From Streptomyces werraensis (GTDB taxonomy: Bacteria; Actinomycetota; Actinomycetes; Streptomycetales; Streptomycetaceae), in contig BNBX01000015.1 in NCBI GenBank assembly GCA_014656175.1, positions 1 to 64,000 on the forward strand: 64,000 nt of DNA. Reading direction: 5' to 3'. A model generated the notes under the pieces. It did no database searches. It was not told where the DNA came from and was given only the letters and a program-made list of their open reading frames with translations. This document shows positions 26,682 to 33,491 of this stretch, in pieces. Position numbers and translations under genes: made by a program. The first letter of the stretch is position 1, and every line of letters starts with the position of its first letter.

Positions 26682-28418
26682 ATGGCCACTTCCCACGCGC
26701 CACCAGCACAGGAGACAACGCTCGAGCCCCCCACGTCCGCCACCCGCCACCTGTGTGCCGGCGTGTATGTGGACGAGCGATTCCGCGACCTTGTGATCGA
26801 CGAAGTCTGCACCGCCCCGCACCGCAGGGTCGCTCCGTCCTACGGCTTCGACATCGTCCCTGTCATGCATCACGCGTGGCGTGCCGCCGCGCTGAGCGCT
26901 CTACCCCGTGCCACGGTGCTCGCCGTGGTGGTCGGTCCCGTCCTCGCCGGAGCCGTTCCCGCGGCCATCCTCATCGCCGGCGGATTCGGTCTCCTGCTGC
27001 TTCTGCGTCTGGCCGCGCTGCTTCGGGACAGCGACCGTGAGCCGGTGCCGGCTCGTAAGTCCAGACGTCGCCTGCCGGATCCCTTACGGGCCCATCGCTG
27101 TCTCTTCAGGTTCCTTCTCCCGCGCGTCACCACGCCCAGAACCCGCGCAGTCAGACGCGTCGTCACGGCCGGGCTGTGGCTTGTCCTGATCATCCTGGCC
27201 ATCGCTCTGATCTATCCTCGGCAGGCGCTGACGGCACTTCTCCTCGCCGCGGCGCTCACATGCGTCTACCTGGCCGTCGGAGCCATACGCCAGCTGATCC
27301 TCAATCGCATACTGCGCGCAGCTGTACTGCGTCCCTCCCGCCTGTCCGGCCGACAGCGGGCAGCCGACCGGCAGCAGCACCACATGTGCGCCGTGTACCG
27401 CCGTTCCCGGCACAGCGACGATGAGGACGACGACCTCACGATGTTCACGCTCTTCGGTGACGAATCACCCTTCATAGGAGCCGGCGAACTGGTGTATCAG
27501 TGGAATCCGCCGATGAGCATCCAACTGCTGCGGCCTGATTCCGACGAGGCGCCGCTGCACGATCGTGAGCACTCGGTTCCGCCCTTCAAGGCACATGAAC
27601 TCGTCGAGTATCTACGCGAAGCCGTTCTGCCGTTGAACGCCGACAGCCACGACGTCCGGCTGCCAGCCCAGGTCCGGGACCGCGTCTATGTCGCCGAAAC
27701 CGATGTCGCCGCGGACCGGTCACTCCTTCCGCATCACTTCACCCAGGACGAGCTGCGCGCCATCATCAACACGCCCGAATCGAAGCAGCACCACTTTCTC
27801 GAGATCGTCACGCCGGCCGACGGGGCCGAATTCGTCGCGACCGTCCTGCTGCACGTCAGCCTGCAGGGACGAACCCTGAGCCTGTCCACAGCAGCATGCG
27901 TGCTCGCACACACCCCACGCTCGTTCCAGCGAGCTGAGGAGTTCGGCCACCACGGCGCCACAGCCGTCATATGGGCGGCCTTCAACGAACTGGGCGCGCT
28001 GCCCTCCGACATCCAGCGCTCGTGGCGGATCCTGCGATACCTCTACCGGCTGGCGAAAGCCTCCGCCCTGCCCCGCGACCTCACCACGACTCCGATCCGC
28101 AACATCCTCATCGGCAGCCGCGTCAGCGTACGGGAGGAATCGTCCCAGGCCTGGGCCAAGGTCCAACTGGAGAAGAGCGACATCCTCGGACGCCTGAAAA
28201 CCATAGAGCAGCGGCTGCTGAGCGCCGCCAGCGACTTCCTGCAGACCATGGACGTCGACACCTCCGCCTTCAACGACCGAGCACTCAAGATCATCAACAG
28301 TGGGATCTTCAACTTCGGCGACAACAACAGCTTCACCAACAATGCCGTCGGAGACGCAGCCCAGGTCGGCGTCTCCGCAAGCCAGGGCGCACAACCCGAC
28401 AACGGAGCGACTCCATGA
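26682..28418 (+). CDS. Membrane protein with C-terminal Gly/Asn motif
   Basis: ATG 26682 gives 578 residues with an AGGAG-like site (TAGGAGTCGG) upstream. Residues about 65-110 and 160-205 each contain a pair of hydrophobic helices (e.g. LAVVVGPVLAGAVPAAILIA and LWLVLIILAIALIYP), separated by a basic loop. A large soluble region follows (HHMCAVYRRSRHSDDEDDDL, FTLFGDESPFIGAGELVYQW), then a helical part and the terminal motif GIFNFGDNNSFTNNAVGDAA. I know no function. The last codons overlap the next start as ATGA, so this and the phosphorylase gene are translationally coupled. The divergent Nudix regulator probably controls it. Confidence 0.82.
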   Translation: MATSHAPPAQETTLEPPTSATRHLCAGVYVDERFRDLVIDEVCTAPHRRVAPSYGFDIVPVMHHAWRAAALSALPRATVLAVVVGPVLAGAVPAAILIAGGFGLLLLLRLAALLRDSDREPVPARKSRRRLPDPLRAHRCLFRFLLPRVTTPRTRAVRRVVTAGLWLVLIILAIALIYPRQALTALLLAAALTCVYLAVGAIRQLILNRILRAAVLRPSRLSGRQRAADRQQHHMCAVYRRSRHSDDEDDDLTMFTLFGDESPFIGAGELVYQWNPPMSIQLLRPDSDEAPLHDREHSVPPFKAHELVEYLREAVLPLNADSHDVRLPAQVRDRVYVAETDVAADRSLLPHHFTQDELRAIINTPESKQHHFLEIVTPADGAEFVATVLLHVSLQGRTLSLSTAACVLAHTPRSFQRAEEFGHHGATAVIWAAFNELGALPSDIQRSWRILRYLYRLAKASALPRDLTTTPIRNILIGSRVSVREESSQAWAKVQLEKSDILGRLKTIEQRLLSAASDFLQTMDVDTSAFNDRALKIINSGIFNFGDNNSFTNNAVGDAAQVGVSASQGAQPDNGATP

Positions 28419-29314
28419 CCCACAACCGAGGCATCATCAGCCGGGGCAACAACAACCACTTCAGCAACATCGCGATCGGGACGAACGCTCAAACTTCCGC
28501 GACCGCACCGCAGCTCTTCGCCGATCCCGCCCTCGAAGCAGACACCCGGTGGGACCTCGGGATCGTCACCATCCTCAGCGAGGAACTCCGGTCCGTCATC
28601 GACGAGCTGCATCTGCGCCGGCACAAGAAGCCGAGCGGTCTTTACTTCTACCAGGGTGAACACACTGTGCCCGGCACCACGTTACGCGTGGTGGCCACAC
28701 AAACGCAGAGCCAGGGCCAGCGATCCACCATGGCCGCTCTGGAGAATCTGCGACGGCACTACAACCCCCGCCTGTGGGCCCTCGTGGGCGTCGGAGGCGG
28801 AATCCATGACGACCACGCCCGGATCGGCAACGTGATCGTCTCAACGGAGGTCGTCTACTACGAGAACCGCAAGATCAACCCACGTGGGGACGTCCACCGG
28901 CGCGGAGAACACAGGCAAGCGCCGGCTCACGTCGTTCACGCCGTGAACGCCTACTTCACCGACCACGGGACGCCGGCGCGCATCACCGGCCAGACGACCG
29001 CACACGCCGGCAACCACTACGAGGTGTACCCCGGAGTCATCGGCTCCGGTGAAGCCGTCATCGCCGACCGGGCCAGTGACATCCGGACCTATCTCGCCAC
29101 GTACAACGAAAAGATCCTGGCCGTGGACATGGAGGCCGGCGGGCTCAGCCAGTACTGGCAGGAGAACTCAGTCGACGGCTCGACCAACCCCGGCTGGGTC
29201 GTCATCCGCGGTGTCTCCGACAACGCTGATGAGGAGAAGGGCCACAGTCATCACGAACTCGCCGCCAGGAATGCTGCCCACGTCCTGAGCCAGCTGCTGC
29301 CCTATCTCTGCTGA
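28415..29314 (+). CDS. Nucleoside phosphorylase-fold protein
   Basis: 299 residues from ATG 28415, overlapping the upstream stop by 4 bp. The N-terminal GIISRGNNNHFSNIAIGTNA repeats the motif at the end of the preceding protein. Residues about 47-299 are the purine nucleoside phosphorylase / MTA-SAH nucleosidase fold: LGIVTILSEELRSVIDEL, WALVGVGGGIHDDHARIGN, VDMEAGG (substrate ribose-binding Met-Glu) and VIRGVSDNADEEK with the catalytic-type Asp. Such domains hydrolyse or phosphorolyse N-glycosidic bonds and recur as effectors in bacterial conflict systems. The substrate is unknown. Cytoplasmic, possibly recruited to the membrane by the shared motif (inference). Confidence 0.87.
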   Translation: MTHNRGIISRGNNNHFSNIAIGTNAQTSATAPQLFADPALEADTRWDLGIVTILSEELRSVIDELHLRRHKKPSGLYFYQGEHTVPGTTLRVVATQTQSQGQRSTMAALENLRRHYNPRLWALVGVGGGIHDDHARIGNVIVSTEVVYYENRKINPRGDVHRRGEHRQAPAHVVHAVNAYFTDHGTPARITGQTTAHAGNHYEVYPGVIGSGEAVIADRASDIRTYLATYNEKILAVDMEAGGLSQYWQENSVDGSTNPGWVVIRGVSDNADEEKGHSHHELAARNAAHVLSQLLPYLC

Positions 29315-29373
29315 CCAGCGCGGGCCACCGTGAGCACCGTCAGGAAAGACCACCTCCAGACTGGAGCCTCAGC

Positions 29374-30039
29374 GTGAACGCCTTCTTGCTCGGCATCCTC
29401 AGCTCTCTCGTGACCAGCGCCCTGTTGCTCGGTCTCAGCCTGCTGCGCGCCTCGCGTCCCCTGTGGTGGCTCACTGCCGCCTGCTCATGGTTCACCGGCA
29501 CCGGGCTCCGCCGCGTCTACCGCCGTCAAGCCTCCGCGGAACACCACATGAGCCGGGACCTCGCCAGGGCCCAGTGGGTCAAAGTCATGGCCGGACGCGG
29601 CAACATACTTACCCGTGAAGCCTTCGCTCCCCTGTGGTCCGGAGACATCTCGCCCGCATCCGTGCAGATCCTGCTTCCCGACCCGGACACACCGCACGAC
29701 TCCTGGCTCGACCGCCGATCCCAGGACGTTGCCCGCTTCGATCCGGGCTTCACCGCTGGCCTGCTCAGAAGCCAGGTCCGAGCCAACATCGACTACCTCA
29801 CCCAAGCCGCGCACGCACGACGCGGCATCCGGCTGCGCAGCTACAACCTCCCCCACACATGCCGCGTCATCGCCACCGACAAGGTCGCCTACCTCACCTT
29901 CTACAGCCACGACGCCCACGGCAGAAACTCACCCTGCCTGTACGCACGAGCCCCGGGTCTCCTCTACACCATCGCCCTCCAGCAATTCGACACCGCCTGG
30001 GCGAACAGCACGGAAGCCCCCATCACGCAGCACCCCTAA
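29374..30039 (+). CDS. Membrane-anchored protein, third gene of the Nudix-linked unit
   Basis: GTG 29374 gives 221 residues. One or two N-terminal helices (FLLGILSSLVTSALLLGLSL, then WWLTAACSWFTGTG) precede a soluble domain with KVMAGRGNILTREAFAPLW, VQILLPDPDTPHDSWLDRR, IRLRSYNLPHTCRVIATDKV and SPCLYARAPG. The strand-helix pattern with a late R-x-Y-N-x-P-H segment recalls the DUF5919/phospholipase-D-like half-domains in Streptomyces regulators, but I would not assert activity. It starts 59 bp after the phosphorylase stop on the same strand and is probably the last gene of the operon. Confidence 0.75.
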   Translation: MNAFLLGILSSLVTSALLLGLSLLRASRPLWWLTAACSWFTGTGLRRVYRRQASAEHHMSRDLARAQWVKVMAGRGNILTREAFAPLWSGDISPASVQILLPDPDTPHDSWLDRRSQDVARFDPGFTAGLLRSQVRANIDYLTQAAHARRGIRLRSYNLPHTCRVIATDKVAYLTFYSHDAHGRNSPCLYARAPGLLYTIALQQFDTAWANSTEAPITQHP

Positions 30040-30249
30040 CATCACAGCGGCCGCACCACCCCGGTCTCGGCATCCGCAGGCTGCTGGTGAGCGCACTGCT
30101 AATGACCACCTCCATTTCCGTCGGCGGACACCCGGGCCGGCCGACGGGGAACGATCTGCAGGACCGTGCTCGTCAGCTTCGGAGAGACGGGCCCGGACAC
30201 GACCGGCTTGTCCTGGCGCGTACCTTGCTCATGGTGCTCCCGTGGTGAC

Positions 30250-30408
30250 TCAGTCTGCCGACTGGTCGGCGGCGCCGACCCACATCACGATCTCCCCCGG
30301 GTTGTACTCCGCTGCAGCGTTGAGCGCCTCCACGGGCACAGCGTGCAGTGCGGACAGGAACTCGGTCGGCAGCGTGCGGCCTGCCGGATTCGTGACCAGG
30401 GCGACGAC
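30250..30408 (-). pseudogene. 3' end of an unidentified gene
   Basis: The minus-strand frame reads VQVVALVTNPAGRTLPTEFL then SALHAVPVEALNAAAEY and ends MWVGAADQSAD-stop at 30250. It has normal coding composition but no start. Its upstream edge coincides with the start of the convergent XRE-regulator remnant near 30400, so two unrelated fragments have been joined there. Confidence 0.5.
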
Positions 30409-30640
30409 CTGGACGCCCTCGGCGGGCTGTTCACCTACGCCCCGGAGAAGCAGCTCTACTACGCCGTGGAGGCAGAGGCCGTCCTCGGCCACGGCGGCGC
30501 CCAGCTCGCCCAGCAGGCAAAGAAGGCAGAGCAGGCCGTGCAGGGTTTCAGCGACCCCACCGCCCCGAACTGGGCCTTCGGTGACCTCGCCAGCTCCCAG
30601 TGCAACCTGGCCCTCGTCCGCCGCCCGCTGATCCCCCAGC
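30396..30640 (+). pseudogene. C-terminal fragment of an XRE-type regulator
   Basis: The frame GDDLDALGGLFTYAPEKQLY continues with EAVLGHGGAQLAQQAKKAEQ and FSDPTAPNWAFGDLASSQCN. This is the TPR-like C-terminal domain of streptomycete helix-turn-helix regulators (DLxxLGGLFxFxxAKQxYYA, APxWAFGDLAxSRxDLA). The DNA-binding half is absent. Confidence 0.65.
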
Positions 30641-30689
30641 GGGCGGCGCCCTGTTGTCAGGCAGTGCCGCAGAAGCCGCCTTCGACAGC

Positions 30690-30990
30690 GGATCGGTCTC
30701 CGGCTTGACGAGGGTGCGGTCGTAGACCGTGTCGGCGGTGTTTGATCTCTCCAACCAGCGACCGCGCCGGTTGCGCTCCGCAGCGGCCCGCCCTCCCGGC
30801 GTCCCGGTCCGCCCAGCCGTTTGGCCCGCCGGGCGGACCGCAGCAGGCGCAGCGACAGCAACGGGGAGTTGCAGCACCCACAAGACGGTGCGCGGCCATT
30901 CGCTGTACCAGACGTTGGTGCCATACAGCAGGGTGTGCCGCACGCTCAGTACGTAGACGACGATGACGAAGCGGTGCAGTCGGCGTCAGG
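30690..30990 (-). pseudogene. Possible membrane-protein remnant
   Basis: The minus-strand frame reads RFVIVVYVL, then TLLYGTNVWYSEWPRTVLWV and LQLPVAVAA, a two-helix membrane-protein look. It is followed by a polar tail (RSNTADTVYDRTLVKPETDP). No start or family was recognised, and the frame continues into shadow-like sequence. Listed as a weak remnant. Confidence 0.35.
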
Positions 30991-31174
30991 TGTTGGCACC
31001 GCCTGCCCGTAAGGCGCGCCGAAGAAACTACGGCCTCCAGAAGAGTGCCAGGGCCGGTTCCGCCCGTACGGTGATCTCCTCGAGGGCGGCGGTGAGGCGG
31101 TGAGGCGGTGAAGGGCAGCCAGGCGGACACCGTGCCGCCAGCGGCCTGGTCACGCACGGCAAGTTCATACCCAG

Positions 31175-31303
31175 ATGGTGACAGAGGACCGGAAGCCGAA
31201 GCTTTCCGAATACGAGGTCTACCGTTTCGTCGGCCATGAACTCGACCGCCGCACTGGCCCGCACCTCGGCGCATACTTCTTCCGAGAGCTCTTCAACCGC
31301 TAG
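31175..31303 (+). CDS. Possible 42-residue small protein or remnant
   Basis: ATG 31175 to TAG 31301-31303 reads MVTEDRKPKLSEYEVYRFVG then HELDRRTGPHLGAYFFRELF. It has coding-like third-base GC and a plausible amphipathic sequence, but no clear ribosome site and no known family. It may be the N-terminal piece of a lost gene. Confidence 0.3.
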   Translation: MVTEDRKPKLSEYEVYRFVGHELDRRTGPHLGAYFFRELFNR

Positions 31304-31453
31304 GGCACCGCGCGCTGCCATCGACCGCCGCCTGCTCTGGCAACTGATCAAGGCGCCTCAGCATCGATGGCCGGGAGGCAGCGTGCCCTGGGTCAGTTGC
31401 GTAAGCACGAGAGCCCGGAGCTGCCCAGTGAGGGCTTGGGGTACCTGGAGCGG

Positions 31454-31735
31454 CTAGGAGCGCACCAGGCGCGCGATGGCGTCGCGGGCTTCCTTCAGCT
31501 TGAGGTCTCCCTCTTCACCGCCCTCGGCCACGGCGGTCCGCACGCAGGTGTCCATGTGCTCGTCGAGCATCTGCAGGGCGAAGGACTGCAGGGCGCGTGT
31601 GGTGGCGGAGACCTGGGTGAGGATGTCGATGCAGTAGGTGTCTTCTTCCACCATGCGCTGCAGTCCCCGAACTTGTCCCTCGATCCGGCGGAGCCGCTTG
31701 AGTACGTCGTCCTTGTGGTTGCTGTAGCTGACCAT
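31454..31735 (-). CDS. csoR: CsoR copper-sensing repressor
   Basis: ATG 31735 (MVSYSNHKDDVLKRLRRIEG) gives 93 residues, the all-helical DUF156/CsoR fold. The Cu(I) ligands C35, H60 and C64 (EDTYC, DEHMDTC) are all present, which separates it from formaldehyde or nickel sensors of the family. Apo-CsoR binds GTACCCC/ATACCCC-type palindromes and Cu(I) releases it. Matching sites occur at 33005, 33052, 33085, 37053, 37086 and 42087. A weaker one (ATACCCC...CCCGTAT at 31866-31882) precedes csoR itself and may allow autoregulation. Confidence 0.93.
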   Translation of the reverse strand: MVSYSNHKDDVLKRLRRIEGQVRGLQRMVEEDTYCIDILTQVSATTRALQSFALQMLDEHMDTCVRTAVAEGGEEGDLKLKEARDAIARLVRS

Positions 31736-31989
31736 CGCCTTGTCCCTCGTGTCTGGTCGCGCGTCTCGTTGTGCGAAGGCGGCTGCTCCCGCCCGCGTCT
31801 TGGCCACCGTAGGCGGTTGCCCTCGCAGATCAGGCAGGTCTTCGCTCTGCGCCGAACTACTCAGCATACCCCCGGCCCGTATGCAGCTGAGTGTCTTGAG
31901 TCCAGCCGAGCCCGCGCCGGTCCGCAGGGGCGGCGCGTCCCGGGCCGGACATCAGGACGGGTCCGCATCGACGGTGCTCGCCCGATGGG

Positions 31990-32949
31990 TCAGTGCTGGT
32001 GATTGCCGTGCTCCTCGCCGTTCGCCGGTTCCGGTGCGCCGGCGGTTCGGTCGGCCTGAACGGTGAAGGCTGCGGTGTGGACGGTGCCGTTGTGCTGGAA
32101 GTCGAGGAAGAGGCGGTAGGTGCCCGCGCTGGGCGCGGTGACGGTGAAGGAGATGGAGGGGCCGGGCTTGGTGGTGCCGTCGCCGGGTTCGCCGTTGGGG
32201 TGAACGTGGAGATAGGCGAGGTCGCCGGAGCGCAGGGCGACCAGGTGGCCGTAGGCGCCCAGGTAGGGCTGAAGGTCGGTGACCGGGCGGCCGTCCCGGT
32301 TGACGGTGAGGGTGAGTTCGACCGCCTTGCCGGGGCGCAGGTCGCCGTCGAGGGTGACGGTGTAGTCGTCGACCGTGGTGATGGCGGCTGGTTCGGGCAG
32401 GGCGGGGGCCTTGTAGGTGCCGGAGGCTGCGAGGTCGGCTCCCAGGGTGAGGTTGGTGGCGCCTTCGGTGGCTGGGGTGAAGTCGGCGAAGACGCGGTAG
32501 GAGCCGGCGGCGGGCAGGGTGAGGGGGGTGCTCCAGGTGCCGTCGGCGGCCCGGGTGGGGTGCAGGTGCCGGTAGGTGACCAGGTCGCGTGAGGCGAGGA
32601 TGAGGTGCAGTTCCTTGCCGTGCTCGCGGCGGTAGGCGGTGACCTGCCGTCCCTCCTGATCGCGGATGGCGAAGCGGAGCTCGGTCTTCTCTCCCGCGGT
32701 GAGGCGGGGGGTCTTCAGGTCGAGGGTGTGTCCGGCCTGGGAAATCTGCAGGCCTGCTGGCGTTGTGTCCGCGTGGCTGCTGTGTCCGCCGGCGCTGCGG
32801 TCGGGGGATGCAGGCCGGTTGTGCTCGGCGTGGGCTGCGGGCTCCGGGGCGGAGGTGAGAGGGCCGGTGGCCGCGCCGACACCGTAGGCGGCAGCGAAGG
32901 TCGCCGCGATGACGACGGTGAAAGCAGTGATCTTGACACCGGTATTCAT
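31990..32949 (-). CDS. Secreted/anchored copper-associated protein
   Basis: ATG 32949 with an AGGGGCCC-type upstream gives 319 residues. The N-terminal segment MNTGVKITAFTVVIAATFAA is a signal or anchor helix, followed by a His/Ser-rich stretch (HAEHNRPA, GGHSSHAD). The remainder is two beta-sandwich-like halves, with LVTYRHLHPTRAADGTW and LAYLHVHPNGEPGDG (repeated H-x-H-P), and a His-containing tail EEHGNHQH. The repeated HxHP loops suggest metal binding outside the membrane. It is divergent from copZ-copA across three CsoR-type sites, so copper should induce it. No enzymatic activity is implied. Confidence 0.8.
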   Translation of the reverse strand: MNTGVKITAFTVVIAATFAAAYGVGAATGPLTSAPEPAAHAEHNRPASPDRSAGGHSSHADTTPAGLQISQAGHTLDLKTPRLTAGEKTELRFAIRDQEGRQVTAYRREHGKELHLILASRDLVTYRHLHPTRAADGTWSTPLTLPAAGSYRVFADFTPATEGATNLTLGADLAASGTYKAPALPEPAAITTVDDYTVTLDGDLRPGKAVELTLTVNRDGRPVTDLQPYLGAYGHLVALRSGDLAYLHVHPNGEPGDGTTKPGPSISFTVTAPSAGTYRLFLDFQHNGTVHTAAFTVQADRTAGAPEPANGEEHGNHQH

Positions 32950-33004
32950 GATGGGCCCCTTCTCGGCGGTGTCGCCGCCTTCCTTGGCTGACACCCCCGA
33001 CTAT

Positions 33005-33021
33005 ATACCCCCTAGGGGTAT
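33005..33021. promoter_or_regulatory. CsoR operator 1
   Basis: ATACCCCCTAGGGGTAT, a 7-3-7 inverted repeat identical to the two copies upstream of the MFS gene. It lies on the side of the secreted-protein gene in the divergent copper promoter region. Confidence 0.85.
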
Positions 33022-33051
33022 CCGCAAATGATCCGCAGGCGTTTGCCAAAT

Positions 33052-33068
33052 ATACCGGGTGGGGGTAT
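33052..33068. promoter_or_regulatory. CsoR operator 2 (degenerate)
   Basis: ATACCGGGTGGGGGTAT keeps ATACC and GGGGTAT but the left arm is imperfect. It is centrally placed between operators 1 and 3, so cooperative binding is conceivable. Confidence 0.6.
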
Positions 33069-33084
33069 ATCTAGGGCGTCAGCG

Positions 33085-33101
33085 GTACCCCCCTGGGGTA
33101 C
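33085..33101. promoter_or_regulatory. CsoR operator 3
   Basis: GTACCCCCCTGGGGTAC, a 7-3-7 inverted repeat of the classical GTACCCC type. It is 30 bp before the copZ start and likely covers the copZ-copA promoter. Confidence 0.8.
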
Positions 33102-33130
33102 ACCAGTGATCGCATCCTCCGGGAGGAACC

Positions 33131-33409
33131 ATGTCCTGCTGCACCCCCGACGGCAGCTGCTCCACCAACGCCGCCACGGTCGCGGCCCCCGAAGGCACCA
33201 CCACCGTCTACAACGTCTCCGGGATGACGTGCGGGCACTGCAAGGCCACGCTCACCAAGGAGATCGGCGCCCTGGACGGCGTCCTGGCGGTCGACGTCGA
33301 CCTGGAAAGCGGCCAGGTCGCCGTCACCAGTTCCGGCGAGCCCGACGACACGCTGCTGGCGAAGGTCGTCGACGAGGCCGGCTACGAGCTCACCGGCCGC
33401 GCGGCCTGA
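33131..33409 (+). CDS. copZ: CopZ-type copper chaperone
   Basis: 92 residues with one heavy-metal-associated domain: YNVSGMTCGHCKATLTKEIG (M-T-C-x-x-C), which binds Cu(I) and delivers it to CopA in the cytoplasm. An extra Cys-rich leader (MSCCTPDGSC) could supply additional ligands. The ATG follows a GGGAGGAACC ribosome site. It is the first gene of the copper-inducible copZ-copA unit, 30 bp downstream of a CsoR operator. Confidence 0.93.
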   Translation: MSCCTPDGSCSTNAATVAAPEGTTTVYNVSGMTCGHCKATLTKEIGALDGVLAVDVDLESGQVAVTSSGEPDDTLLAKVVDEAGYELTGRAA

Positions 33410-33424
33410 CGGCTCTGCTTGTCT

Positions 33425-33448
33425 GCCGGGCCCGCGAGTGGGCCCGGC
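33425..33448 (+). terminator. Hairpin between copZ and copA
   Basis: GCCGGGCCC (33425-33433) and GGGCCCGGC (33440-33448) flank a 6-base loop, followed by CCCTTATC. Strong stem without a U-tract. It may partially attenuate or stabilise so that copZ is made in excess over copA. Confidence 0.55.
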
Positions 33449-33491
33449 CCCTTATCTTCCCTCTTCCGCCCACCCAGCCCGAGGAGCAGTG

